The notes: generated from the sequence alone by a model not told the origin. Positions 36,026 to 45,617 are shown, counted from the first letter of the stretch. The stretch is 64,000 bases of DNA from Desulfobulbaceae bacterium (GCA_024637145.1 JAGXFQ010000041.1:153200-217199); one strand, 5' to 3'. Made by a program: numbers and translations.

Positions 36026-38568
36026 CAGCTTTTCCGCAGGAGATAGAGGGCCGGGCTGGCCACAAAGACAGAGGAGTAGGTGCCCACCATAATCCCGATG
36101 AGCAGGGCCAAGGAGAAGTCGCGAATAACGGTGCCGCCGAGGAAAAAGAGGGCAAGGAGGGCCAGGGCGGTGGTCAGCGATGTCACGAAGGTGCGGCTGA
36201 TGACATCATTGACGGAGAGATTTATGACCTGGGTAAGAGGCATTTTGGTGTCTTTTCGCATATTTTCACGGATTCGATCAAAGACCACCACGGAGTCGTT
36301 GAGAGAGTAGCCGGCCAGGGTCAGCAGGGCGGTGATCAGCAGCAGGTTGATCTCAATATTCAGGAGGAAGCAGATGCCAAGGACCACGATAACATCGTGG
36401 AAAGTCGCGATGGCCGCGGCAAAACCGAATCTCAGCTCAAAGCGCAGGGCCAGATAGAAGATAACGCCGAGCAGAGAGATAAAAATGGCCTGAAGCGCCT
36501 TGTTGCGTAACTGGGCACTCACCGAGGAGCCGATTTCCGACTGGCTCTCCATGGTGAACGCATGGCCTGGAAAATTGTCGTTGAGGAGTCTGCTCACGGT
36601 GACGGCGTCTGAGCCGACCACATCGGAAGATTTTTTGATCTTAACGATGATGCGATTGCCGTCTTCCACGGGTTGCAGGTCATACCCGGCAAGGACCTGC
36701 CGTACCTCGCCAAGGCTGAAGGGCTTATCCGCTTTATATTGCAGCATGGCGCCCCCTGTAAAATCAACCCCCAGATTGCCCTTGCCAAGCAGGATCTGGC
36801 CGCCGGCAACAAGGCCGATAATGACCAGGATTCCTGAGGCCAGGAAGGTGTATTTGCGCAGCGCCATGAAGTCAAGATTGGGCCGTTTGAACATCTCCAG
36901 GAAGGTGAGGGGCTTCAGGAGATTCTTTTCGTAGAGAAAGTCGTAAATAAGGCGGGTGGCAAAGAGGGTGGTGAAGAGGTTGAAGGTGACGCCCAGGGAA
37001 AGGGTGACTGCAAAACCTTTAATAGGGCCCGTTCCAAAGAGAAAGAGCGCGAGGGCCGTGATAAGGGTGGTGACCTGAGAGTCAATAATGGTCCAGAAGG
37101 CCTTGTCATAGCCCGCTTCAACACCTGAGCGGGTTGATTTGCCCAGGGCAAACTCCTCGCGCATCCTCTCATAGATAAGGACATTGGAGTCCACCGCCAT
37201 GCCGATGGAGAGAATGATGCCGGCAATACCCGGCAGGGTCAGGGTGGCCTGCAGGGCGGCGAGACCGGTAAAGATAAAGAGGACGTTGAGCAGCAGGGCA
37301 ACAGTGGCAATAACCCCGGAGAGACGATAGTAGAAGATCATGAAGAGAAAAACCATGGCCGTGCCGAAAAGACCCGAGGTCAACCCCTTTTTGATGGAAT
37401 CATCGCCCAGTGAGGCTCCCACTGTCAACTCCTGGACAATATCAACAGGGGCGGGCAGCGCGCCGACCCGCAGGACAATGGCCAGGTCGTTGGCCTCTTC
37501 ATAGTCGAAGGAGCCGGTGATCATGGCACTGCCGCCCATAATCTTTGACTGAATATTGGGGGCTGAACGGACAACACCATCCAGGACAATGGCCAGGCGT
37601 TCATTGATATGTTTGCCGGTGATATCGCCGAAAACCTGAGCGCCCCGGCCGGTAAGGTCGAGGCTGACGTAGGGCTCGTTAAAGTCGCCACCGATGCGGA
37701 CCTGGGCATCCTTGACCATCTCGCCGGTCATCAGGACCTGTTTCTTCAAGAGCAGAGGCGTGGCCCTTTCCATCCCTGTTTCCTGATCGACTTTCTTTTC
37801 AAAATAAATCTCTGTGCCTTCAGGTAACTCATGTCTCAGTGCTTCATTGAGGAGGGCAGCGTCCTGGCCTTTTTGCCACGTGCCGGCATTGATGGTCTGG
37901 TCGATAAGGAGCGGTAAGGTGGCGGTGCCAGGACCATGCACCAGCCGGAATTCAAGCTGGGCTGTCTTGCCGATAAGATCTTTGGCACGGTCTGGATCCT
38001 TGACCCCTGGGAGCTGGACAACCACCTCATCCTTGCCCTGCCGGAGGATGACCGGTTCCGTAACCCCAAACTGGTCAATACGGTTACGGATAATCTCCAG
38101 GGATTGGTTCACCGCATTGTCATTAATGAATTTAACCCGTTTGTCCGCAAGGGTGACGAAGATGCGGGGAAAGTCGCCCTCTTCTTTTATTTCCAGGTTA
38201 AGATCAGAGAAATCTTTTTCCACCAGGGTCTTGATGGTGGGGAGGGAACTTTTGTTGGGGAGGGTGAAGAGAACCTGGTGGGGGGTGCCGGAGGCCATTT
38301 TGACCACCGTAATCTTCTTTTCCTTGAGCTGGGTCTGCAGGTCATCGGCGGCAAAGGTCAGGGCGTTTTCGATGGCCTTGTCGAGGTTGACCTTAAGGAC
38401 CACGTGCATGCCGCCCTGCAGATCAAGACCCTGGCTCAGTCCCGAAGGAGCCAGATATTTTTTCCACCAGTCGGGCACACCCGAATAAACAGAGGGCAGC
38501 AAGGTCACTGCGGAATAGGCAATAAGAAAGAAAACAAGGATAGATTTCCACTTAAGACTCTTATTCAT
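36025..38568 (-). CDS. secDF: Fused SecD-SecF protein translocase subunit
   Basis: Proton-driven accessory subunits that help pull secretory proteins across the membrane, here as one 847-residue polypeptide. The SecD part starts with a membrane helix and DLQGGMHVVLKV and ends with six helices containing GTGPIKGFAVTLSLG. The SecF part starts near residue 575 with GVDFTGGAMLQYK and has its own six helices. SecD and SecF are separate in E. coli, so this is a natural fusion. I start at 38568 (MNKSLKWKSI). yajC is not visible upstream. Confidence 0.93.
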   Translation of the reverse strand: MNKSLKWKSILVFFLIAYSAVTLLPSVYSGVPDWWKKYLAPSGLSQGLDLQGGMHVVLKVNLDKAIENALTFAADDLQTQLKEKKITVVKMASGTPHQVLFTLPNKSSLPTIKTLVEKDFSDLNLEIKEEGDFPRIFVTLADKRVKFINDNAVNQSLEIIRNRIDQFGVTEPVILRQGKDEVVVQLPGVKDPDRAKDLIGKTAQLEFRLVHGPGTATLPLLIDQTINAGTWQKGQDAALLNEALRHELPEGTEIYFEKKVDQETGMERATPLLLKKQVLMTGEMVKDAQVRIGGDFNEPYVSLDLTGRGAQVFGDITGKHINERLAIVLDGVVRSAPNIQSKIMGGSAMITGSFDYEEANDLAIVLRVGALPAPVDIVQELTVGASLGDDSIKKGLTSGLFGTAMVFLFMIFYYRLSGVIATVALLLNVLFIFTGLAALQATLTLPGIAGIILSIGMAVDSNVLIYERMREEFALGKSTRSGVEAGYDKAFWTIIDSQVTTLITALALFLFGTGPIKGFAVTLSLGVTFNLFTTLFATRLIYDFLYEKNLLKPLTFLEMFKRPNLDFMALRKYTFLASGILVIIGLVAGGQILLGKGNLGVDFTGGAMLQYKADKPFSLGEVRQVLAGYDLQPVEDGNRIIVKIKKSSDVVGSDAVTVSRLLNDNFPGHAFTMESQSEIGSSVSAQLRNKALQAIFISLLGVIFYLALRFELRFGFAAAIATFHDVIVVLGICFLLNIEINLLLITALLTLAGYSLNDSVVVFDRIRENMRKDTKMPLTQVINLSVNDVISRTFVTSLTTALALLALFFLGGTVIRDFSLALLIGIMVGTYSSVFVASPALYLLRKS

Positions 38569-38917
38569 ATAGAAAACTCCATGATGTGAGGATGGGGTGC
38601 CGGCCAAGGGTGTACAATATTTGGGGCCTCTGAATCCCAAGGGCCCTTCAGGAGGCGTCCAGGGGGCATTCATTGCCAAGTATAATTAATTATTTTGAAA
38701 TTTCGCGAGATTATACCTTACCGGACAGGGATGTCAAACGTTGAAAACCATCTGCGCCCAAAGGCTGGCGGCTTTCATCTCTGCCGGTCGGGCAGGGGTA
38801 ACCAATTTTCTTTCCAGTGGACGAGGGCGTTAAAATTTACTAAGGAGAGTGTTCTGTATCAATTACATCTTTTATCCAGGGTGTCTTTTTTTTAAAAGAC
38901 ATCACTTTGAGACGATT
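38569..38917. other. Intergenic region between secDF and the hydrolase gene
   Basis: About 350 bp between divergent transcription units. AT-rich stretches near 38680-38720 may hold the secDF promoter on the minus strand, but no clean -35/-10 pair was found. An in-frame extension of the hydrolase to 38849 is possible. Nothing else is recognised. Confidence 0.35.
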
Positions 38918-39532
38918 ATGGCCCTTGGCGATCAAAAAAAAATGCGAATCGGTGCTGGTGAGATTCATTTTCTTACAAGAGCCGGAACAGGTGGCCGCAC
39001 CCTCTTGTTTCTCCATGGTATGAAGTTCAATGCCACCACCTGGCGCGAGTTAGGGACCCTGGACAAGATGGCCGCTGAAGGGTATGAGACCCTGGCCCTT
39101 GATCTGCCCGGTTTTGGTAACTCTCCAGCCTCAGCTCTGTCCCCTGTGGAGGTGCTCAAGCAGGTGGTTCTTGATCAGCACCTTGAGAGGCCCGTCATTG
39201 TCGGGCCTTCCATGGGCGGCCAGGTGGCCCTGGATTTCGCCCTGGCTTATCCGGAGCTGGTCGGCGGCCTGGTGCTTATCGGCGCCGTGGGGGTGGAAGA
39301 AAGAAAGGAACAACTCTTCACAATCAGGGTCCCAACCCTTATACTTTGGGGGAGTGAGGATGCCATCTCGCCCCTGAAAAACGCCCATCTGCTTGCCGAG
39401 CATCTTCCTGAGTCAACCCTTGTCCTTGTGCAAGGTGCCCCTCATCCCTGTTATCTTGACCAGCCGGACATCTGGCACTGGGAATTAACCAGTTTTCTGG
39501 CTGAACATTTTGGAATTGTGTCTAAAAAATGA
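38918..39532 (+). CDS. Alpha/beta hydrolase
   Basis: A 204-residue hydrolase with the full alpha/beta triad: oxyanion block LLFLHGMKFNATTW, nucleophile Ser in GPSMGGQVALD, Asp in LWGSEDAISP, and His in GAPHPCYLD. It resembles small single-domain esterases of the ABHD14 type; the substrate cannot be named. An ATG at 38849 would add 23 residues; neither start has a strong ribosome-binding site. It overlaps rsfS by 4 bases (ATGA), so the two are coupled. Confidence 0.86.
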   Translation: MALGDQKKMRIGAGEIHFLTRAGTGGRTLLFLHGMKFNATTWRELGTLDKMAAEGYETLALDLPGFGNSPASALSPVEVLKQVVLDQHLERPVIVGPSMGGQVALDFALAYPELVGGLVLIGAVGVEERKEQLFTIRVPTLILWGSEDAISPLKNAHLLAEHLPESTLVLVQGAPHPCYLDQPDIWHWELTSFLAEHFGIVSKK

Positions 39533-39903
39533 AAAAAATTCATAAGTCGCTCGCTGATAAGTCGAGCCTTGAGATTGCCCAGACCCTGAGCCGGGCCGCC
39601 CTGGAAAATAAGGCCGAGGATGTTGTTATTCTCGATGTGCAGGGGATATCTTCCTTTGCGGATTATTTTGTTATTATGAGTGGCCGCTCCACCAGGCATG
39701 TCCAGGGTCTTGCTGATATCATCGGTCAATATGTGAGTAAGAAAAGAATGACCCAGGGCAAGGTGGAAGGGGTTACTGAGGGGCAATGGGTGCTGCTTGA
39801 TTATAATGATGTGGTTGTCCATATCTTCTACCATGAATCTCGGGATTTCTATGATCTGGAAGGCTTGTGGCATGATGCACCCCGGGTGAAAGTGGAGGAG
39901 TAA
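39529..39903 (+). CDS. rsfS: Ribosomal silencing factor RsfS
   Basis: Binds ribosomal protein L14 and blocks subunit joining during starvation. The 124 residues carry the family core VVILDVQGISSFADYFVIMSG, GQWVLLDYNDVVVHIF and the ending YDLEGLWHDA. It is translationally coupled to the hydrolase upstream, and gpmI starts directly after its stop codon. Linkage of rsfS to gpmI is plausible as a growth-control unit, but this is inference. Confidence 0.95.
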   Translation: MKKIHKSLADKSSLEIAQTLSRAALENKAEDVVILDVQGISSFADYFVIMSGRSTRHVQGLADIIGQYVSKKRMTQGKVEGVTEGQWVLLDYNDVVVHIFYHESRDFYDLEGLWHDAPRVKVEE

Positions 39904-41448
39904 ATGGCAGCCAAGAAACCAGTATTGCTGGCTATCCTTGATGGCTGGGGCATGGGTGCGGAAACAGAGGATAATGCCGTCTATAGGGCCAGGACCCCTC
40001 ATATGGATCGGTGGCTGGCCCACTATCCCGCTACCACCCTGGTGGCCCATAACGGCGCTGTGGGTCTGCCTGAAGGGCAGATGGGCAACTCCGAGGTGGG
40101 GCATCTCAATATCGGGGCCGGTCGCGTGGTACATCAGGACTTCAGCCGGATCAACAAGGCAGTGGCTGAAGGGACCCTGGCCGATAATGAGGTCCTGGTA
40201 AAGACCCTGGACAAGGTGGTGGCCCGTAAATCTGCCCTGCACCTCCTGGGGCTGGTTTCAGACGGCGGCGTGCACAGTCATCTCAACCATCTCTTGGCCC
40301 TGGTGGCCGCAGCCGCGGCCAGGGGTGTGGAGAAAATCTTTATCCACGCCTTTACGGATGGCCGTGATACAGCGCCCTTAAGCGGCGCTGGTTATATGAC
40401 CACCCTGGTTCAGGGGCTTGCTGAGATAGGGCGCGGCGAAGTTGCCACCATCAGCGGCCGTTATTATGCCATGGATCGGGATAACCGCTGGCAGCGGCTC
40501 AAGCTGGTCTGGGATGCCCTGGTGGCCGGTCACGGCGTTCTTGACCAGCAAGAACCGGTGGCAGCCATCAAGGCCGCCTATCAGCGCCAGGAGACAGACG
40601 AGTTTATCAAGCCCATTGTGCTTCAGCGGCACCACCGGCCGGTGGCCACGGTGCATGATGATGACGCCGTGCTTTTCTTTAACTTTCGGGCTGACCGGGC
40701 CCGGCAGTTGACCAGGGCCTTTGTGGTGCCCGGTTTTGACGGTTTTGAGGTGGGTAATCGGCCGCGCTTAAGCGACTACGTCACCATGACCCGCTACGAT
40801 AAAAATTTTGACCTGCCCTGCCTCTTTCCACCCCAGGTCCTTACCCATATCCTGGGTGAGGAGGTGAGTGCGGCCGGGCTCAGGCAGCTGCGTATTGCTG
40901 AAACAGAAAAATATGCCCATGTCACCTTCTTTTTCAATGGCGGCCGGGAAGAGCCCTATGGGGGGGAAGACCGGCTGTTGATTCCTTCACCGCAGGATGT
41001 GGCCACCTATGATGAGAGGCCGGCCATGAGCGCCGTGGAGGTCACCGAGGCCTTGCTGGGCAAACTCAATAGCGGGCTTTATGATCTGATTATCCTCAAT
41101 TTTGCCAATGCCGACATGGTGGGCCACACCGGTGATCTGGCGGCTGCCATTACCGCCTGTGAAACCGTGGACAGCTGCATGGGCAGAGTGGTGGCCAGGG
41201 TGCAGGAGCAGGGCGGTACCGTGCTTGTCACCGCGGATCATGGCAATTCAGATATCATGTATGATCCGGCAACCAAGGGGCCTTACACCGCGCATACCTT
41301 GAATCCGGTGCCTTTTATCCTGATCAATGCCGGGCTGCAGGGTAAAAAACTCCACCCGGGCGGCTCCTTAAAGGATATCGCCCCCACCATCCTCAGGCTT
41401 CTTGATCTGGACATTCCTGCCGAGATGGAGGGCAGGTGTCTGTTTTGA
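39904..41448 (+). CDS. gpmI: 2,3-bisphosphoglycerate-independent phosphoglycerate mutase
   Basis: Interconverts 3- and 2-phosphoglycerate in glycolysis and gluconeogenesis, using two Mn ions. The 514 residues show AILDGWGMG, the nucleophile Ser in MGNSEVGHLNIGAGR, HAFTDGRDT, FNFRADRARQ, NFANADMVGHTGD and TADHGNSD. The length is standard. Its start codon directly abuts the rsfS stop, and thrC follows after a 71-base gap. Confidence 0.97.
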   Translation: MAAKKPVLLAILDGWGMGAETEDNAVYRARTPHMDRWLAHYPATTLVAHNGAVGLPEGQMGNSEVGHLNIGAGRVVHQDFSRINKAVAEGTLADNEVLVKTLDKVVARKSALHLLGLVSDGGVHSHLNHLLALVAAAAARGVEKIFIHAFTDGRDTAPLSGAGYMTTLVQGLAEIGRGEVATISGRYYAMDRDNRWQRLKLVWDALVAGHGVLDQQEPVAAIKAAYQRQETDEFIKPIVLQRHHRPVATVHDDDAVLFFNFRADRARQLTRAFVVPGFDGFEVGNRPRLSDYVTMTRYDKNFDLPCLFPPQVLTHILGEEVSAAGLRQLRIAETEKYAHVTFFFNGGREEPYGGEDRLLIPSPQDVATYDERPAMSAVEVTEALLGKLNSGLYDLIILNFANADMVGHTGDLAAAITACETVDSCMGRVVARVQEQGGTVLVTADHGNSDIMYDPATKGPYTAHTLNPVPFILINAGLQGKKLHPGGSLKDIAPTILRLLDLDIPAEMEGRCLF

Positions 41449-41519
41449 TTTTATCTCCATTTCGTTAAGATAGATGGCGAGATGTTGCTTTATCCTCACT
41501 TTTAGAAAGAAATGAGCCA

Positions 41520-42902
41520 ATGAAATATATCAGTACGCGGGGCAACATAGAGCCCATCGGTTTTAAAGAGGCAGTCATGATGGGCCTGGCCCGGGACGGC
41601 GGCCTGCTGCTGCCTGACACCATCCCCCTTATCTCCTCCCAAACCATACAGCAATGGCAGGGGCTGCCCTTTGTCGATCTCTCCTTTGAGGTGATCAGCC
41701 TCTTTGCGCCGGATATCCCGGCCGCAGCTCTGCGCGGCATTGTCCAGCGCGCCTATGCCACCTTCAGCCATGCCGAGGTGACTCCCTTGGTGCAGAAGGG
41801 CAGGGTGCATATCCTTGAGCTCTTTCACGGTCCCACCCTGGCCTTTAAAGATGTTGCTTTGCAGTTTCTGGGCAATGTCTTTGAATATCTCCTCAAAGAA
41901 AGCGGCCGGCACCTGAATATTCTTGGGGCCACCAGTGGTGACACCGGCAGTGCCGCCATTTATGGCGTCCGGGGCAAGGAGCGGATCAATATCTTTATCC
42001 TCCACCCCCATAAACGGGTGAGCCGTATCCAGGAACTGCAGATGACCACGGTGACGGATGCCAATGTCTTTAATATCGCCATCCGCGGCACCTTTGATGA
42101 CGGGCAGGCCATCGTCAAGACGATTTTCAATGACCTTGATTTCAAGGATAAATATGGCCTGGGGGCGATCAACTCCATCAACTGGGCCCGTATTGTGGCC
42201 CAGATTGTTTATTACATCTATGCGGCCTTGCACTTTAAAGGGAGCAAGGTTGATTTTGCCGTGCCCACCGGCAATTTCGGTGATATCTTTGCCGGCTTTA
42301 TGGCCCGGCGCATGCTGCCCGCTCATATCCGCCATCTGGTCCTGGCCACCAATGAGAATAATTTGCTCAGCCGTTTTGTAACCAAGGGCGAGTATTCCCT
42401 GGGCCAGGTGGTGCAGACCTCCAGCCCCTCCATGGATATCCAGGTGGCCAGCAATTTTGAGCGTTTTCTCTATTATCTCTATGATGAACAGAGCGGGCTG
42501 ACCAGGGAGGCCATGGAGCGCTTTGCCCAGAGCGGCCGCCTTGATTTCACGGAGGATGAGCAGCGCAAAGTCAGGGAGAACTTTCTGACTCTGACGGTCA
42601 ATCAACAGCAAACCCGGGAGACCATTGCTGATTTCTATAAGGAAACAGGCTATGTCTTAGATCCGCACACCGCAGTGGGGGTCAAGGCCGGTCTCCATTT
42701 CGTGGATGATGCTGTGCCCATGGTCTGTCTTGCCACGGCGCATCCGGCCAAATTCGGCGAGGCAGTGCTGCAGGCCATCGGCCGGGAGCCGGATCTGCCT
42801 CCTGCTGTGGCAGGTCTTGAGGAGAAGGAGAGCCGCTGCCAGATTCTGGATGCCGAAGTGGCTCAGATAAAGGCCTTTATTGAGGAGAACGGCCTGCAGT
42901 AA
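41520..42902 (+). CDS. thrC: Threonine synthase
   Basis: PLP enzyme converting O-phosphohomoserine to threonine. The 460-residue product is of the long E. coli/yeast class: YISTRGN start, PLP-binding Lys in GPTLAFKDVALQFLG, and GATSGDTGSAAIYG. No ACT domain or other thr genes are adjacent. A 14-bp terminator hairpin follows 28 bases after the stop. Confidence 0.96.
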   Translation: MKYISTRGNIEPIGFKEAVMMGLARDGGLLLPDTIPLISSQTIQQWQGLPFVDLSFEVISLFAPDIPAAALRGIVQRAYATFSHAEVTPLVQKGRVHILELFHGPTLAFKDVALQFLGNVFEYLLKESGRHLNILGATSGDTGSAAIYGVRGKERINIFILHPHKRVSRIQELQMTTVTDANVFNIAIRGTFDDGQAIVKTIFNDLDFKDKYGLGAINSINWARIVAQIVYYIYAALHFKGSKVDFAVPTGNFGDIFAGFMARRMLPAHIRHLVLATNENNLLSRFVTKGEYSLGQVVQTSSPSMDIQVASNFERFLYYLYDEQSGLTREAMERFAQSGRLDFTEDEQRKVRENFLTLTVNQQQTRETIADFYKETGYVLDPHTAVGVKAGLHFVDDAVPMVCLATAHPAKFGEAVLQAIGREPDLPPAVAGLEEKESRCQILDAEVAQIKAFIEENGLQ

Positions 42903-42930
42903 CAGATAGAACTGAAAAGCGATTTATAAT

Positions 42931-42962
42931 AAAGGGGGCGCAACAGAAGTTGCGTCCCCTTT
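42931..42962 (+). terminator. Intrinsic terminator of thrC
   Basis: A 14-bp stem with one G-U pair (42931-42944 with 42949-42962) and an AGAA loop, followed by TTGTTG. It should also stop leftward transcription from the zinc-ribbon gene. Confidence 0.85.
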
Positions 42963-42965
42963 GTT

Positions 42966-43256
42966 GTTTGGGGCCCCGGAGAGTCTTGGGGCAGAGGCGC
43001 TGATCCTCTGCAGCCATTGTCTGGAGGCGGGATCTCCTTTGGGCTGGGCCAGTAACCAGTCGGCAGCCTCAGCGTGGATCGTCCTTAAGTGCCCTCTCCC
43101 GTTTCGCGATCCGGCGCGGATTCTCGGTTATTGCCTCGGCCCTGGCGAGATTTTTCTGGTCCCTCTTGTTGATTCTGACAATGAGCTGATTGAGGAGAAT
43201 CTGGATGATGGGCAGGGTGTCATCAAGGGCGTTGTGCCGGGGCCTCTCCTGCTCTA
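42966..43256 (-). pseudogene. Possible remnant of a 3'-5' exonuclease (DEDDh type)
   Basis: Read on the minus strand just after the zinc-ribbon gene, one frame gives IIEQERPRHNALDDTLPIIQ. This resembles the Exo III end of DnaQ/oligoribonuclease-type exonucleases (HxALDD). That frame stops at 43069-43071, but the coding-like pattern continues in the next frame (IHAEAADWLLAQPKGDP) almost to the thrC terminator, as if frameshifted. No N-terminal Exo I or Exo II motif is present. It is either a decayed 3' end left by a deletion or a chance similarity. Confidence 0.4.
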
Positions 43257-44477
43257 TAATTTTTTGCCAAGTTTGAGTGCCTGTTTGCTGATGACCACCT
43301 TCATCTCTTCCTGGCAGAGTTCATAGCCGTTGTCGAAAAAGGGGAGAAAGAGCAGTTTGGTGCTGACAATGGTGGTGGAAATGTCAGGCAGCAGAGGAAG
43401 GATATTTCTTTTGGCAATGGCGCTGGCAGCGAGTATAAGTTTGATGCTTTGGGCGGCCTCGGTGGCCTCCAGGGCAACGGCAGCAGAGGTGATGGGGGTG
43501 ATGGTCCTGCCCGCTGCCTGCAGTTGGGCGGCGGTGAGCTGGCTGGCAATACGAAGAAAGAGCTTCGGTCTGATCTTGAAGGCCGGGCAGTAAAAAAACA
43601 TCTCCATATCCTCCCAGTGGGGCTGGATGACCCTGGGGATATTGGTAAGGCGGATAAAATCGGCCAGGGAGCGGAGGGCGATGCCCTTCAGCTCCACCTC
43701 CAGGCGCCAGAAGGGCAGGTGGATGGCATCCGGGCCCTTGGCGGGCACGGTCTCAAAGGGCACCCCTGTCAGCCGCTGGCCGCTTTCCTGCCAGGCCCTG
43801 TCGCAATGGCCACAGAGCAGGACCACGCTTTCCTGCTCGCAGTGCAGATCCCCGCCGCAGTTGGGGCAGATGGTGGGCAGGAGTTTGACCTGCCAGTTCA
43901 GGGAGGGTAGGGCCAGGGCGGTGAAGATGTCGACGCTGTCGGGCTGCGTGGCCAGGGGATCACCGGTGACCCCGTCAAGGACCTTGTCCCCATGGATGAG
44001 GAGGGGGAGGTAGATACGGCTTATGGTCTCTCCGAGCCATTCCTGGTGCAGGGGAAGACTGCTGCCGCTGATCTCCCGGCGGCGGCCGTCGGCCCGGGCA
44101 ATGGCCTGGCTGATGGAGAGGCTGCTCTTGAGGTACGTGGTGTCAAGATTGTCCGAGGCATAGCGCATCTTCATGGTCTGGGGTCGGTAGCCCAGGGTGG
44201 GCGGCAGGAAATTGAGCGCCACCGCTGCCATGGTGGTATCAACAAGGTGGTGCGCCACCCCATTCGGGTGGCAGGAGAAAACAGCGCCCTTGCAGCGGAG
44301 ATAGGGGACATGGATCAGCCTGCCCGGATGCTGGAGGTGGGGGAGGATGAAGCGGGCCGTGCCCCGGGCCAAGATATTACGTACGCCGCAGAAGGGGCAG
44401 GTCAGTACCCGGTCGGTTTCCGCAAGCTCCACCTCGCCTCCGCATTGGGGGCATTGTTGCAGGAGGGTGAGATTCAT
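43254..44477 (-). CDS. Zinc-ribbon protein of unknown function, SPFH partner
   Basis: A 407-residue protein I do not recognise by function. Two zinc ribbons are visible: CPQCGG...CPFCG at residues 9-35 and CPNCGGDL...CGHC in the middle. There is no membrane segment or catalytic motif, and the remainder is mixed alpha/beta. It starts 9 bases after the SPFH-protein stop on the same strand, so the two are almost certainly co-expressed. Both carry zinc ribbons, which suggests one complex. A membrane-scaffold or envelope-stress role is inferred only from the SPFH partner. Confidence 0.8.
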   Translation of the reverse strand: MNLTLLQQCPQCGGEVELAETDRVLTCPFCGVRNILARGTARFILPHLQHPGRLIHVPYLRCKGAVFSCHPNGVAHHLVDTTMAAVALNFLPPTLGYRPQTMKMRYASDNLDTTYLKSSLSISQAIARADGRRREISGSSLPLHQEWLGETISRIYLPLLIHGDKVLDGVTGDPLATQPDSVDIFTALALPSLNWQVKLLPTICPNCGGDLHCEQESVVLLCGHCDRAWQESGQRLTGVPFETVPAKGPDAIHLPFWRLEVELKGIALRSLADFIRLTNIPRVIQPHWEDMEMFFYCPAFKIRPKLFLRIASQLTAAQLQAAGRTITPITSAAVALEATEAAQSIKLILAASAIAKRNILPLLPDISTTIVSTKLLFLPFFDNGYELCQEEMKVVISKQALKLGKKL

Positions 44478-44486
44478 GAGTCACTT

Positions 44487-45617
44487 CTACCCTTGCAGTT
44501 TCTCTCCACAATAATTGCAAAAAAGAGCCCCCGGCAGATTCTCTTTTTTACAGGAGGGGCAGATCTTTTCCAGGGCTTTTTCCTCGGCAGGATGACCGCA
44601 GCGGCAGCAGAATTGGGCGCTGGGAACCAAATTCTTGCCGCAGTGGGCGCATTGACGAAGGACCAGAATCTGGTGGCCGCACAGGGGGCAGAAGCGGGAG
44701 GATGCCGGGATCTGGCCATGGCAGTCGGGACAGCTCGTCTGCTGGCTGGTCTCAGGAGGCGTTTCGCCTTTTGCTCCCAGGGTGCCGGCAAACATGGCCG
44801 GCATCATATAGCCCATGGCCATGCCCATCCCGGCCCCGGCATCCCCGGGATTTTCAGCGGCCTTTTCCATGGCCGCGGCAGCCTTAAGCTGCACCAGCTT
44901 ATCCATATCCTTGATGATATTCAAGCGGCTCTGGTCATCAATGGATCTCTGTACCTCGGGCGGTGGGGTGATGGAAGTTATGTAGAGGCTGCTCAGGGCC
45001 AGCCCGAAATGGCTGAAATCTTCCGCCAGCCTGGCCTGCAGACCATGGGAGAGCTCATCATAGCGGCCGGGCAGGTTGAAGATGGTGTCCAGTTTTTCTC
45101 CCAGATGGTCGTTGAAACGGGAGACAATGACCTGTCTCAGGTAATCGCTGATCTCAGCAGAGGTGAGGCGGCCCATGGTGCCGACCAGCATATTGATGAA
45201 GAGTACCGGCTGAATAATGCGGATATTAAAGACGCCATGGGCCCTGATTCGGATCAGGCCCAGATCGCTATCCTTGAAGGCCACCGGGTCGCGGGTTCCC
45301 CATTTCAGGTTGGTGAACGTCTTCAGGTTGGCGAAATAGACCTCGGCCCGTAAAGGACTTTCCATCCCCCACGGGATGGAGAGGAGTTTGGTGATTATGG
45401 GAATATTGCCGGTCTTCAAGGTGTGCCGGCCCGGACCCAGGGCATCGCACGCCTTGCCGGTGTAAAAGAAAATAGCGGCCTGGCTCTCCCGAACCGTGAG
45501 CTGGGCCCCGAATTTGATTTCAGCGGAACCGTGACTGGGGAGACGTTTTACCATCTCCTCACCGGTTTCATCGAACCATTCAATATTTTCCAGCAGCACC
45601 TTGTTGTTGATACCCAT
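44487..45617 (-). CDS. SPFH/band-7 protein with C-terminal zinc ribbons (YdjL-like)
   Basis: A 376-residue protein. Residues 30-250 form an SPFH domain of the 'virion core protein' (YdjL) type (YFANLKTFTNLKWGTRDPVA, FNIRIIQPVLFINMLVGTMG, ITPPPEVQRSIDDQSRLNII). A Gly/Met-rich stretch follows (GAGMGMAMGYMMPAMFAGTL), and then three paired CxxC zinc ribbons to the end. No N-terminal membrane anchor is seen. Such proteins form oligomers near membranes, and the YdjL type is linked to envelope stress in other bacteria. Its partner is the zinc-ribbon gene downstream. Confidence 0.88.
   Translation of the reverse strand: MGINNKVLLENIEWFDETGEEMVKRLPSHGSAEIKFGAQLTVRESQAAIFFYTGKACDALGPGRHTLKTGNIPIITKLLSIPWGMESPLRAEVYFANLKTFTNLKWGTRDPVAFKDSDLGLIRIRAHGVFNIRIIQPVLFINMLVGTMGRLTSAEISDYLRQVIVSRFNDHLGEKLDTIFNLPGRYDELSHGLQARLAEDFSHFGLALSSLYITSITPPPEVQRSIDDQSRLNIIKDMDKLVQLKAAAAMEKAAENPGDAGAGMGMAMGYMMPAMFAGTLGAKGETPPETSQQTSCPDCHGQIPASSRFCPLCGHQILVLRQCAHCGKNLVPSAQFCCRCGHPAEEKALEKICPSCKKENLPGALFCNYCGEKLQG

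Noticed and set aside
42961..43326. 121-codon plus-strand frame after thrC
   Set aside because: It starts in the terminator and lacks a ribosome-binding site; the minus strand gives the better protein-like reading.
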